DNA from: Bradyrhizobium sp. 170
GTDB lineage: Bacteria; Pseudomonadota; Alphaproteobacteria; Rhizobiales; Xanthobacteraceae
Assembly (NCBI RefSeq): GCF_023101085.1
Contig: NZ_CP064703.1
Location: 6,944,001-7,008,000, forward strand
Length of the DNA: 64,000 bases
Reading direction: 5' to 3'
The position numbers were made by a program, and so were the translations under genes. Below the pieces are notes generated by a model. It had not been told where the DNA came from. It did not search any database and worked only from the letters and a program-made list of their open reading frames with translations. This document shows, piece after piece, positions 26,134 through 35,446 of the stretch. Every line of letters starts with the position of its first letter. Positions within the stretch are counted from its first letter, which is position 1.

Positions 26134-26865
26134 TCACCGGTCGCGTACCTCGCCCAGTACAGGGCCGATATCGGCGCCGCGTATGTAAGCCCCCGGTGAG
26201 GTCCGATGAGGGCCGCCTTCCACCGTGACCGCCATGCCCGTGCCAAGATCGACGACGTTGTCGCCCGACCGCTGGTCGATCGATATTCGGGCGGCGTAGA
26301 CGAGATCGTCCTCCCCCTGCTGGCCATTTTCCGTCGCGCCCTGAGCATGGGTCCTGGACTTGGCGACGTCTCGGCCGTCGCGCGATGGTGTCGGGCGAGA
26401 CGCTCAGCACCTTGCCACAGAGCCCCCATAGCGGGTGTAGTTGAAGGTATGGACCTTGATCTCGGCGTCCTGTTCGGCGTGAACGAAGCCGGCGTCGTCG
26501 TTCGTCAGCGTGGCTTCGATCTCGAGATGGCTATCCTGCGAGACCACGACTGCGAGCACTTGGGCCGGCGTGACGACGCCGCCTATCGTATGCACGGCAA
26601 GCTGCTGGACGCCGCCGTCGACGGGGACGACGAGATCCTGGAGCTTCGTTCGCCGGTCGGCTTTGATCTCATCCCGGGCGACGCCTGCGGACTTCTGTTC
26701 GGCTTTCGCCAGCTCGTCGTACAGCGTGCGCCGGAACTCTGCCGCGGTTCCTGTCGCGTGTCTCCTTGATCGCGGCAAGCGCTGCCTTTGCTTCCTTCAA
26801 CCTGCTTTTTGCTGAATGAGGAGGTCCTGCTGCTGGCTCACCAAGTCTTGGTAGTCGCTCAAAGT
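26134..26865 (-). pseudogene. Decayed HlyD-family secretion adaptor
   Basis: Read in several frames, this stretch matches the second half of the adaptor at 15083-16516. It contains LSDYQDLVSQQQDLLIQQ, then AEQKSAGVARDEIKADRRTK, VVPVDGGVQQLAVHTIGGVV and VHTFNYTRYG. After a frameshift near 26420 it ends with GTGMAVTVEGGP and a TGA at 26134-26136. The N-terminal membrane helix is missing. It is a truncated, frameshifted second type I adaptor, probably the relic of another secretion operon. Confidence 0.8.
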
Positions 26866-26924
26866 ATAGTGCATGCTATCACACATTTTCTGCCGGCAAC
26901 CATTGTCCTCACAATTCTGGTGTC

Positions 26925-28031
26925 TCAACATCGTGCCGCCTTTCGCCAGATCGATGCGAGGCGCGTGATGTAGGTGTTGATTTCATATCGCTCTGCATGG
27001 TCACGACGGGCAGCGTCGCCCAGACTTCGCCTCAACGCTCCATTTTCGAGCAATCGACTAAGCACCTTGGCAAGCGCCTCGGCGTCCCCAACAGGCACGA
27101 GGAGCCCGTTGCGTTCATGAGCAATGACTTCAGGAACCGCACCAACAGGTGTTGCGACCACAGGTATACCGTAAGCGAAGGCCTCGATGATTACCATTGG
27201 GAGATTTTCGACAAAGGATGGCAGCGCAAGAATATCGGTCCGCTGCAGCAACGCGGCGGTTTCTGAAGGATCAAGCCAGCCCGGCAACTCCACTCGATCG
27301 ACGATTCCCAGCCGTCGAGCCTGATCGCGGGTTTGCTCTATTTCTCCGCTTCCAGCTATGGTCGCCGTCCAGTCGGTGCGGCACGCCAGTTTTCCGAGCG
27401 CATCAACGAGTTGTGGCACACCCTTCTCTGGACGAACGTAACCGAGGAAGGTAATGCGAACTTGCCCAGATTCCGACCGGCTCCGATATTGTTGGCTCGG
27501 GGTCGTGCTCGCATTCGGAAGGATCGAAATTTTATCTCGAAGGCTGGGAAGCCGATCGAGAATGACGCGCGCACCATACTCGCCTAGCACAATAATCGCC
27601 GCACTATCCGCAAACAATCGGTTGATGCTTCGACGCAAACATGTGCCGGCACTTGCCCAGAATTCACCAAACTGGCCGGCGTGAAGATGAACGACATAAG
27701 GCACTCCAAAATAGCGCGCTATAGCCGCGATGATCAGCTTGCGGTACGCGCTCCCGCGCCATGCGAGTTGGCAGTGGATTAGGTCAACGTTACCGCGCGC
27801 TGCGGCGACACAGAATTGGACCAGCGCCCGCACAAAGACCAGCAGTGCCCAATAAGTGCTCTTCTGTCCCCTTGTTATCAGTCGCTCGGCCTTGACGCCA
27901 AGATCTTCGCGTCGGTCAAGGGTATCAATGATGAGATCCGTAACGCGATCCATTCCTCCCTCCCCATGCGCGCCGTGGGGTGTAGCTACCATCAAGCGAA
28001 GGGCATTCTGGGTCGTACTCATCAAATACAC
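26925..28031 (-). CDS. Glycosyltransferase family 4
   Basis: A 368-residue GT-B enzyme. The N-terminal acceptor half has HGAHGEGGMDRVTD and VPYVVHLHAGQF. The C-terminal nucleotide-sugar half has ITFLGYVRPEKGVPQLVDAL, LPGWLDPSETAALL and the retaining GT4 signature FVENLPMVIIEAFAYGIPVV (Glu-x7-Glu). It probably adds one sugar to the lipid-linked EPS repeat at the inner membrane face. Donor and acceptor are unknown. It is transcribed alone, away from the GMC oxidoreductase. Confidence 0.9.
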   Translation of the reverse strand: MYLMSTTQNALRLMVATPHGAHGEGGMDRVTDLIIDTLDRREDLGVKAERLITRGQKSTYWALLVFVRALVQFCVAAARGNVDLIHCQLAWRGSAYRKLIIAAIARYFGVPYVVHLHAGQFGEFWASAGTCLRRSINRLFADSAAIIVLGEYGARVILDRLPSLRDKISILPNASTTPSQQYRSRSESGQVRITFLGYVRPEKGVPQLVDALGKLACRTDWTATIAGSGEIEQTRDQARRLGIVDRVELPGWLDPSETAALLQRTDILALPSFVENLPMVIIEAFAYGIPVVATPVGAVPEVIAHERNGLLVPVGDAEALAKVLSRLLENGALRRSLGDAARRDHAERYEINTYITRLASIWRKAARC

Positions 28032-28813
28032 CGAAATCCGTCATCACTCTAAGGCGGAGCCATCGTCGGCAATTCCCGCCTAACATTGCGGGCTTTGGTG
28101 GCGAAGATCAATCCAACGCTCGAGAACGCGGCGCACCGACGCGCGATAGTTTCCGTGGCGGTGGATGGCCTGAAGGCCGTAATCCCCTCTCTATCACAAG
28201 CGTGGATCGAGAGGACAGGCCGCCTGCGTTATAGCGACGGTCCGAGAGATTGCGGATGTGGTGGGGCTCGGCGTTCACGTTGCGGGATTACGTGGACGGA
28301 AGCGAACGAAACTCGGTCCATCACCGAGTTACTCACAATTGGCTAGCCACTCAGCCCAAGGTAACAGCCCTTTTGCCCCACCTGCTCAGCTCGCCCAAGG
28401 CTATTGTAGCAGGGTGAAATATTGCGGTGTTCGGATTTGGCTATTCGGACTTGGCTAAGTCGACATGCCGCGGGCGGCGATGTGTCGTCATTCCAGGATG
28501 CCCCATTGATGTCCTGACGATGGTCGATACGGTGGAACTCGCAAGCAGGGCGACGCATGGATGCACAGATTCCCCTCCGAAGTAACGGAGCATGCTGCGC
28601 GGCAATCCGTCAGTCTTCCGCCCCAACGATGGTGCTTCGTGCCCTCGCCCGAAGTTGAGCTTGTTCGGCACCGGCAGCAGCGACAATGCGGCGTCACTGG
28701 ATGTCGCTGCATTTGCTTTTTGCTTGGCCATTCTCCGTTGGAAAATATGCTTTCAAATATCTCATCTCTCTCCGGCTCGATGGGATCTCGCTTGGATATA
28801 AGGGCTAACCAAG
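28032..28813. other. 780-nt divergent intergenic region
   Basis: It lies between the divergent GT4 and GMC genes. No gene recognised. It should contain both promoters, but I could not assign one with confidence. Confidence 0.4.
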
Positions 28814-30466
28814 GTGATCTGCACAACTTTTGATGGATTGACCGACGCGTCCCATGACGTCTGTATCATCGGCGCTGGCCCCGTCGGAATATGTCTTGCG
28901 GTGGAGCTCGAAAACCTGGGGTTCAGGGTCCTGGTTCTTGAATCGGGTCGTAGAGCAGCGGATCCCTACATCCAACAACTTTCCGACGCCGATATTGTCA
29001 GACCCGACATCCACGATGACATGGGCATTGCGATATCACGCCAACTCGGCGGAACATCGAATTTATGGGGGGGCATCTGTGTAAGATTTGACCCGATCGA
29101 TTTCGCCGAGCGACCGGGACTGGTTGGAGCGCGCTGGCCGATCACCTACGAGGAGCTGCTTCCGCACTACGGCAAGGCCTGCCGGTACACTCAATCAGGC
29201 GAGCCAATTTTTGAACTGGGAGTTCCCGGCGTCACGACCAACGACGGCACGTTCAGTTTTCATACCTTGGAGCGCGCAGTCAACCGCCAGAAGTTGCAGC
29301 AAGTTCATGGGAAAAACCTGGCAACCAGCCGCCGCATCGATGTTCGCCTCTGCGCTACGGTGGTGGGCATTGATTTCGCCCCGAACGGTCTCGTCACGGC
29401 GCTTGAGATCGTCCGTTCCGACGGTTTGCAGCGGTTGCGACTACCGGTGCGTCATCTCGTGATCGCGGCTGGGGGCTTAGAGAGCACCCGGCTGCTCCTT
29501 GCCGCCAAACGCAACTCGCCCGATCGGTTCGGCGGCAGCAATGGTCCGCTTGGCCGCTATTACATGGCGCACGTAACTGGGCACACTGGCGAGATCGTCT
29601 TTCGCAATTCGGCACTCGCTGGCGCGTTCGACTTCTTTATCGACTCGCATGGTTCCTATGTCAGGCGCCGGTTTGTTCCTAGCGAAGCAACCCAGCTCCG
29701 CGAAGGAATCCTAAACAGCGCTATGTATCCGGTGGTGCCTGCTGTATACGATCCCCGACATGGCAGTGCAATTTTGTCCTTGGCCTACTTGGCTCTGTCT
29801 TACCCTCCTGTGGGCCGCCTTATCGTCTCAGAGGTGATCAGGAAGTTGCACATTTCGCCGGAGCCGGTCGACATCCCTGCCCATATGCTCAATGTCTTGA
29901 AGGGACTCCCGAGCGCGATAGCCGTTTCGACCGACTTCGTGTGGCGCCGTTACATGGCGAAGTCGCGGCTGCCTGGCTTCTTCATTCGCAACAAGGATTT
30001 CCGCTACCGCCTTGCGTATCATGCGGAACAGACGCCGCAACCGAGCAGCCGAGTGACGCTTTCAAATGATACCGATCGGACCGGCCTCGCAAAGATTTGC
30101 GTAGACCTTCGATTCGATGAAACCGATGCGCGCTCCATGGCGCGTACGCATGAGCTGCTTTCGGATTGGTTGACCAGAACTGGTTTCGGTTACCTGGAAT
30201 GGAATGTCCCTGCTGACCAGCGCGTGGGCGCAATTCTCAGCCAAGCTAAGCACGGCGCACATCAGATTGGCACAATTCGAATGGGGACCAACAGGAATGA
30301 CGGCGTGGTCGATAAAAATCTCCGTACATTCGATTCCGCCAATCTCTTCGTAGTCAGCACAGCAGTGCTGCCGACGTCGGGACAAGCCAATCCCACCTTA
30401 ACAGCGGTTGCCCTTGCCATGCGTCTTGCAGAACGTTGGAAAGTTCATGGTTTACCGTTCCGATGA
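28814..30466 (+). CDS. GMC-family FAD-dependent oxidoreductase
   Basis: A 550-residue flavoprotein. The N-terminal FAD dinucleotide fold reads VCIIGAGPVGICLAVELENLG, followed by QLGGTSNLWGG. VIAAGGLESTRLLLA lies mid-protein, and the C-terminal GMC domain has HQIGTIRMG and STAVLPTSGQANPTLTAVAL. The family oxidises alcohols, including sugar hydroxyls. It overlaps the following aldo/keto reductase gene by about 20 nt, so the pair may act in sequence, oxidising then reducing a sugar (epimerisation-like). That is inference. The start is GTG at 28814. Confidence 0.9.
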   Translation: MICTTFDGLTDASHDVCIIGAGPVGICLAVELENLGFRVLVLESGRRAADPYIQQLSDADIVRPDIHDDMGIAISRQLGGTSNLWGGICVRFDPIDFAERPGLVGARWPITYEELLPHYGKACRYTQSGEPIFELGVPGVTTNDGTFSFHTLERAVNRQKLQQVHGKNLATSRRIDVRLCATVVGIDFAPNGLVTALEIVRSDGLQRLRLPVRHLVIAAGGLESTRLLLAAKRNSPDRFGGSNGPLGRYYMAHVTGHTGEIVFRNSALAGAFDFFIDSHGSYVRRRFVPSEATQLREGILNSAMYPVVPAVYDPRHGSAILSLAYLALSYPPVGRLIVSEVIRKLHISPEPVDIPAHMLNVLKGLPSAIAVSTDFVWRRYMAKSRLPGFFIRNKDFRYRLAYHAEQTPQPSSRVTLSNDTDRTGLAKICVDLRFDETDARSMARTHELLSDWLTRTGFGYLEWNVPADQRVGAILSQAKHGAHQIGTIRMGTNRNDGVVDKNLRTFDSANLFVVSTAVLPTSGQANPTLTAVALAMRLAERWKVHGLPFR

Positions 30467-31484
30467 AGTCAAAGTGCGCCATCTGGAAGCAAGCCATACG
30501 GCAGTACAATACGGACAAATAGTGATGCAGCTCAGTGCAAAGGATACCGGTCCTAGATCCAAAATCGGCATGGGATGTGCCTCCCTCGGCTCGCGCGTCG
30601 GTCGCCGGGAGGGGCTCAACGCACTTGCTCGCGCGTGGGATGCCGGGATCACGTGGTTTGATGTGGCACCGTCATATGGTGATGCTGAAGCCGAGGCGAT
30701 ACTTGGGGACTTTGTGCAAGGAAGGCGAGACAAGTTAAGGATCTGCACGAAGGTGGGGATCCGGCCGGCACGAACGCCGCTACTGCTGCGCGCGGCAAAG
30801 CCAGTGGTACGCGTTATCGTCGACTCCGTTCCAATGGTTCGAAAATACGTGACCAGTGCGCGTCCGAAAGCGAAGAGTCTGCCGATCACTGCGGAACTAA
30901 TCTCGGCTAGTCTCGACGAAAGCCTGCAGCGGCTGCGGACGGATCACGTCGAAGTTCTTGCCCTGCACGAAGCCGACGAGAATGAGGTGGTACGTGACGA
31001 TATTCTGGCGGTGCTGGAACGAATTATCAGAAGCGGCAAGGCAAAAACGATCTCCATTGCCTCCTCTTTAGAGGCTGGCTTGCTCGGTGTTGCACACTCG
31101 AGCATCTATCAGATCATTCAGGTTGCGAACAACCCTTTCGAGCCGTCCCTGGCGGAGGCAGCCAGACGACAGCCGCCCGGACGACCCATCACATTCGTAA
31201 CGCATAGCGCTTACGGCACATCTGGGGCTCTCGATCGCTTGCGTGAACTGATCGAGTCGAACGCGATCAGACTGCAGGTGTTGCGCGAAGCCGGCTATCG
31301 CGGAAGCAGCGAGGAGATTGCCGCGGCGTTCCTGGCGGATTACGCACTTGCGACAAACAAAGATGGAATCACGCTTTTTTCGATGTTTAAGAAAGAGCAT
31401 CTGGAGTTCAACCTCCGCCGTCTGGAGCAGATGCCCGCAAAGACACGGCTGCAAGAGCTGGCGAAGGGGCTAGCTGCAACTTGA
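30447..31484 (+). CDS. Aldo/keto reductase
   Basis: A (beta/alpha)8 reductase of about 345 residues. Recognisable parts are IGMGCASLGSRVGRREG, the active-site region ITWFDVAPSYGDAEAE (Asp and Tyr), ICTKVGI with the catalytic Lys, and VEVLALHEAD. The end is less typical but contains the usual SSEEIAAAFLADYAL helix. It would reduce a carbonyl with NAD(P)H, possibly the product of the overlapping GMC oxidoreductase. ATG 30447 has GGAAAG upstream; ATG 30525 is a shorter alternative. Confidence 0.85.
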   Translation: MVYRSDEVKVRHLEASHTAVQYGQIVMQLSAKDTGPRSKIGMGCASLGSRVGRREGLNALARAWDAGITWFDVAPSYGDAEAEAILGDFVQGRRDKLRICTKVGIRPARTPLLLRAAKPVVRVIVDSVPMVRKYVTSARPKAKSLPITAELISASLDESLQRLRTDHVEVLALHEADENEVVRDDILAVLERIIRSGKAKTISIASSLEAGLLGVAHSSIYQIIQVANNPFEPSLAEAARRQPPGRPITFVTHSAYGTSGALDRLRELIESNAIRLQVLREAGYRGSSEEIAAAFLADYALATNKDGITLFSMFKKEHLEFNLRRLEQMPAKTRLQELAKGLAAT

Positions 31485-31577
31485 ACATGGGTGGGTACAA
31501 ATGCAGAGAGAGTTCGAACTTTCCATCGGTGTAAGAACTGCGGCGATGGTCCTCACTCTGCTGCTGCTCGCCGACGC

Positions 31578-31640
31578 CGACGAGAGCGACGTGAGTTTAT
31601 AAGGCTTCTCGGCAGCGCCGCTGCCGCCCTGGGACTAGGG
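31578..31640 (+). pseudogene. Fragment of a Tat signal peptide
   Basis: RRERREFIRLLGSAAAALG matches the twin-arginine leader of rhizobial substrate-binding proteins (RREFITLLGGAAAAW type). Nothing of a mature protein follows; the frame stops before the asparagine synthetase gene. It is likely a remnant and could misplace a start call. Confidence 0.4.
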
Positions 31641-31672
31641 AGCGTGCTGATCGGCTGCGTGAGCACAAATAG

Positions 31673-31719
31673 GGTAATCCGTTTTACCCATTGAGGGTCG
31701 ATCGTAGCTCCAGCACTGT
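31673..31719 (+). promoter_or_regulatory. EPS-type promoter of the second asparagine synthetase gene
   Basis: GGTAA (31673-31677), 13 nt, TTGAGG (31691-31696), 17 nt, CACTGT (31714-31719), 27 nt before ATG 31747. The spacing equals that at 5881 and 60482. The -10 is weak, which would suit an activated promoter. Confidence 0.45.
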
Positions 31720-31746
31720 CCGGATCGCAGAAGCTGGTGATGAGCG

Positions 31747-33648
31747 ATGTGCGGGATTTTTGGCTGGATACTCCGAGGAGAGCACCGGCAAGATTACGAA
31801 ACTCTTGTCCGCCTCACCAACCTTATGAATCATAGGGGCCCCGACGGCTCGGGATATTGGCAGGCCGATACTGCGGGCGGGCGCCATCAAATCAGCTTTG
31901 GGCATCGGCGCCTCTCCATCATCGATGTCGAGGGCGGAACCCAGCCCATGTGGAGCGCTGATGGCTCTATCGCTCTCATCTTCAACGGAGAGATCTACAA
32001 TTATGTTGAGCTGCGCGATGAGCTCATCGCGCTCGGTCATGTTTTTCGCACGTCCTCCGACACGGAAGTGCTAATCGAAGCCTATCGCGCTTGGGGACTC
32101 GATTCGATTAGACGTTTCCGCGGCATGTTCGCTTTCGGATTGTGGGATGCGACGGCCCAACACCTCGTCCTGGGGCGCGACCCGTTTGGCAAGAAGCCAC
32201 TGTTCGTAGCCGAGAAATCAGGCCTCCTGTTCGCCTCAGAAATCGAGCCACTCCTCCAGTTTCCAGGCGTGGATCGCCTTATCGATCCACATGCAGTCGA
32301 GCAATATCTTCTCAATCGCTATGTGCCCGGCCCCGGGACATTTTTTCGCGCTGTGCGTAAGCTTCCACCCGGTTGCTATTTGGTGTGGGGCGAAGGTCGC
32401 ACGAACATTACCCGGTATTTCACACCACCGTTGGCGTCGGTAGAGCCAGACATCACAGATTTCGACGAAGCGGTTGGGATGTTCAAGGAGACCTTCGATG
32501 ATGCCGTACGCATCCGCATGCGGAGCGACGTTTCGTTTGGAGCCTACCTGTCCGGCGGCATCGATTCGTCTGCAGTCGTCGCTGCAATGGTCCGTCATAG
32601 TTCTGAGCGCGTACGCACTTTCTCAGTGGGCTTTCGTGAAGCTGCCTACTCCGAGCTCGATCACGCCCGCACCATCGCTCGCCAATTCGACACGAATCAC
32701 GAGGAACTCGTTCTGGAGCCGCACGACTTTTTGAAGAGCTGGCCGGCCGCCATCCTGCGTCGCGGCGCGCCTGTAGCCGAAACGGCTGACATTCCAATTA
32801 TGATGCTGTCGCATATGGCGGCAAGCAAGGTGAAAATGGTCCTCACCGGAGAAGGAGCGGACGAACTGTTGGGCGGCTATCCCAAGCATCGAGCCGAGTT
32901 GTGGATCGCGCTCTATCAGAGACTGGTGCCCCGGATCATTCATGACCGCATCATATCGCCCGTCATGCACGCACTTCCGTACGATATGCGTCGCGTCAAG
33001 ACCCTGACTACCGCAGCGGGCGAGCGGGATTGGCCGAGCCGGATGCAACTCTGGTTTGGCGGTGTCTCTATGAACGAGCGGGATCGGATTTTCGGACGTT
33101 CACTACCCATGACGCCGCCTGATCCCCATCCGTTTTCGATCCGCATCGGATCCAATGTTCGGCGTACGCTGTTCTTCGATCAGACGTCGTGGCTACCTGA
33201 CAATCTCCTTGAACGTGGCGATCGAATGATGATGGCAGGTTCGATTGAGGGCAGGATGCCATTTATGGACACTATTCTTGCCAAGCTTGTTGCACGGTTT
33301 CCGGACAATTTCCTGGTCGGCCGTGGGGGCGGCAAGTCAGTATTGCGAACCGCGATGGAGCACACGCTGCCGCCAGGGATTCTGACGCGCAAGAAAATCG
33401 GATTTCGCGTGCCGATTGAGGAGTGGTTTCGGGGTCCGTATCACGAATTTGTTGCCGATTTATTGCTCTGCGAGAGTGCGTGTGTGGCAACCTTCTGCAA
33501 CAGAGTTATCTTGAAGCGCCTGGTCCACGAGCATCTCGCCCGCCGTCAGAACCATGAAAAGATGCTTTGGTCCCTGCTCAACCTGGAGATGTTTCTGCGT
33601 ACCTTCAAGCCGTCAGGTCTGGAAAATTTAGCAATTGGGCGCGCATGA
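31747..33648 (+). CDS. asnB: AsnB-like glutamine amidotransferase
   Basis: A 633-residue protein, longer than biosynthetic AsnB and similar in length to AsnO/AsnH-type proteins of surface-polysaccharide loci. The glutaminase domain has Cys2 (MCGIFGWIL), MNHRGPDGSGYW, FGHRRLSIIDVEGG and FNGEIYNY. The synthetase domain has the PP-loop AYLSGGIDSSAVVAA, LTGEGADELLGGY and LERGDRMMMA. In EPS clusters such proteins often amidate uronic acids or other carboxyl groups rather than free aspartate. The convergent neighbours are PssE/PssD, which in known rhizobia handle glucuronate, so uronamide formation is a plausible role (inference). Confidence 0.9.
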   Translation: MCGIFGWILRGEHRQDYETLVRLTNLMNHRGPDGSGYWQADTAGGRHQISFGHRRLSIIDVEGGTQPMWSADGSIALIFNGEIYNYVELRDELIALGHVFRTSSDTEVLIEAYRAWGLDSIRRFRGMFAFGLWDATAQHLVLGRDPFGKKPLFVAEKSGLLFASEIEPLLQFPGVDRLIDPHAVEQYLLNRYVPGPGTFFRAVRKLPPGCYLVWGEGRTNITRYFTPPLASVEPDITDFDEAVGMFKETFDDAVRIRMRSDVSFGAYLSGGIDSSAVVAAMVRHSSERVRTFSVGFREAAYSELDHARTIARQFDTNHEELVLEPHDFLKSWPAAILRRGAPVAETADIPIMMLSHMAASKVKMVLTGEGADELLGGYPKHRAELWIALYQRLVPRIIHDRIISPVMHALPYDMRRVKTLTTAAGERDWPSRMQLWFGGVSMNERDRIFGRSLPMTPPDPHPFSIRIGSNVRRTLFFDQTSWLPDNLLERGDRMMMAGSIEGRMPFMDTILAKLVARFPDNFLVGRGGGKSVLRTAMEHTLPPGILTRKKIGFRVPIEEWFRGPYHEFVADLLLCESACVATFCNRVILKRLVHEHLARRQNHEKMLWSLLNLEMFLRTFKPSGLENLAIGRA

Positions 33649-33709
33649 TGAGCATCCGATCCGCGCGCGCGAGCCCGTTTCGCGTGCGGGCGCGTACAGT
33701 CGTCCAAGC

Positions 33710-34192
33710 TCATTCTACCAGGAACTGTCGAACTCTGCTCAGAAGCGGCTGGGGCGCAAATCTCTCAAATTCGCTGGCTGCAATGCCGCCTTCGGCCAGA
33801 GCCCTTTCCACGGCACACTCCAGTTCGTCTTCCGACAGCGCGACATACACTCCCGGTTTCTTGCCCAGCCACTGAGCGGTGTGAACCTGATGATCGGTCG
33901 TGTGCTCCCGGTTCGCAGCGCGCCGCGGCAGCAAAACAATTGGTTTGCCCATCTCTGTTGCCACGAGATAGCTGCCCATTCCCGCATGGGCAACCACAAT
34001 AGCCGCATTCCGGACGGTGTCGTTAAACATACTTGGCGTTAGCGTCCGCATCCAGCGCATACGGTTCGGCTGATAATTGCCATCGCCTATCTGGGCCAGG
34101 ACCTCATATTCCGAATGCTCCTGGGCCCATTTATCCATCGCGCAAATCAGGCGATCGAAAGCCATTATCGAGCCGACGGTGACAAATATCAC
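33710..34192 (-). CDS. pssE: PssE-type catalytic subunit of a two-part glycosyltransferase
   Basis: About 160 residues, Alg13-like (GT28 C-terminal half). It starts VIFVTVGSIMAFDRLICAMD, continues LAQIGDGNY, and has the UDP-sugar site AIVVAHAGMGSYLVATEMGK then PIVLLPRRAANREHTTDHQ. Its GTG start (34190-34192) overlaps the TGA of pssD, the GTGA overlap typical of translationally coupled partners. PssD/PssE in Rhizobium form a glucuronosyl-beta-1,4-glucuronosyltransferase. The longer in-frame extension to 34327 would run inside pssD and is not needed. Confidence 0.88.
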   Translation of the reverse strand: MIFVTVGSIMAFDRLICAMDKWAQEHSEYEVLAQIGDGNYQPNRMRWMRTLTPSMFNDTVRNAAIVVAHAGMGSYLVATEMGKPIVLLPRRAANREHTTDHQVHTAQWLGKKPGVYVALSEDELECAVERALAEGGIAASEFERFAPQPLLSRVRQFLVE

Positions 34193-34641
34193 AGGACCGC
34201 CCCCCAATAATCTGGGCCGCCAGCCCGTTGCAACTGGGGCCATTGGGTCAGCCATGCGTCGGAAAAGCGGCGCGCCAGGATGCCTGAGAGAGACATCTGT
34301 TCGCAGTTCGCAATGCTGTCGATCCAAATAGTTCTCGAGTGGAAGAAAAGTTTCGCGAGCGCCAGGGCAATCACCCCAGGGGCTGCACCGGTCGTGATCA
34401 CCACGTGCGGCCGTTCGATTATCAATACAAGCATAAGCTGAGCAGCTAGACGCACCAATCGCAACCGATTCCAGCGCGTCGCATTGACCACTGTATAGAA
34501 GCGGTGGCTCGAGACCGCTTCCGCGTATCTCTTGTCAACGCTTACAAACGCAACATCCAGCCCATCGAGTGCCGGCGCCAGACGGCGCATTTGAGTCCAG
34601 TGCCCGCCTCCCGAAGTCACTACGAGAATTCTGTTTCTCAT
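34189..34641 (-). CDS. pssD: PssD-type membrane subunit of a two-part glycosyltransferase
   Basis: About 150 residues, Alg14-like. It begins MRNRILVVTSGGGHWTQMRRL, has AFVSVDKRYAE, a membrane-associated helix around LVRLAAQLMLVLIIERPHVV, TTGAAPGVIALALAKLF and WIDSIANCEQMSLSGIL. It recruits the catalytic partner PssE to the inner membrane face. The ATG at 34641 matches the usual family start; an extended frame to 34776 adds 45 unlikely residues. Promoter-like elements lie about 110-150 nt upstream. Confidence 0.87.
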   Translation of the reverse strand: MRNRILVVTSGGGHWTQMRRLAPALDGLDVAFVSVDKRYAEAVSSHRFYTVVNATRWNRLRLVRLAAQLMLVLIIERPHVVITTGAAPGVIALALAKLFFHSRTIWIDSIANCEQMSLSGILARRFSDAWLTQWPQLQRAGGPDYWGAVL

Positions 34642-34747
34642 CTTTTGCCACGCTCTACTATCGCTGAGGCGGCTGATGGCCGTATCTCTGCCTCGCAAGC
34701 GCAAAGCGTGAGATCTTCCCGCCGAGCGCACTATCCAAACACCAAGT

Positions 34748-34792
34748 ATAATTCTTTCAACCGCGCTGAGCCTCAACCTTTTGCGGATTACC
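34748..34792 (-). promoter_or_regulatory. EPS-type promoter upstream of pssD
   Basis: On the minus strand GGTAATCCG (GGTAA at 34792-34788), 11 nt, TTGAGG (34776-34771), 17 nt, AATTAT (34753-34748). It resembles the promoter of the asparagine synthetase gene at 42659 (GGTAATCCGAAAGCGTTGAG), although the genes are unrelated. Confidence 0.5.
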
Positions 34793-35009
34793 TATTTCGG
34801 TTTACCTCGGGGAGACGGGCTGAAGGCGGGTTGCGGCGTTTTCACCGAGAGGTCTTTGATTGCAATCAACCCGCGAGACTTGCTAAGTTATTCGTGCAGT
34901 GTCTGCGCGCTATAGCCGTTCTAGCAGCCTGCTGAAATCTTGTTGTGGAGCCGAGTTTCTCGATGTGTGCCGCTACGGCGACGATAACACGATCGGTGGG
35001 CGCCGAACG

Positions 35010-35235
35010 ACGTCGCACGCACGATATTTGTGGCGATTTTCCTGCGCAGGCTCCCGACGGTCTTGATCCAGCCGAACAGTTCTTCGATGCGTTTCCGCTC
35101 GATGTTGCTGATGCGATGGCCGGGATGCCTGGTCGAGCGCGCATCGATCGCAGAGCGGCGTTTGGTGTTGTTCTGCGAAACGTGCGGGGTGCAGCTGCGT
35201 TCACGACAGCCGACGCAAAGTCGGCGGGGTTCTTC
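35010..35235 (-). pseudogene. IS5-family transposase fragment
   Basis: Minus-strand frame starting near 35235: VGCRERSCTPHVSQNNTKRR, then SAIDARSTRHPGHRISN and RKRIEELFGWIKTVGSLRRK. This is the conserved C-terminal third of IS5-family DDE transposases (TPHVAQN, RRSAIDGRTTRHPGY and FGWxKTVGG are the usual forms). No N-terminal part or inverted repeats were found. Confidence 0.8.
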
Positions 35236-35446
35236 CAGATACTATTGAGCACAGAGCATTGGGCTGATCGTTAAACCAGGTGATGTCGAGGGGCTCGCTT
35301 CTGACTGGGTCGCCTCATAGAGGATCCAGACTTGAGGCGGCGTCTAGGAGAAAATGAGAAGGCCTACATCGAACGCGGTTGAATGTTGGATTTTGCGCTG
35401 AACCACCTCGTTGCGACCAAATCAGTCCACTCAGGAGAGCGTTGAG

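Noticed and set aside
28032..28813. Search for a small gene or RNA in the GT4-GMC divergent region
   Set aside because: Only short open frames without family features; no tRNA-like or riboswitch-like structure was recognised by eye.
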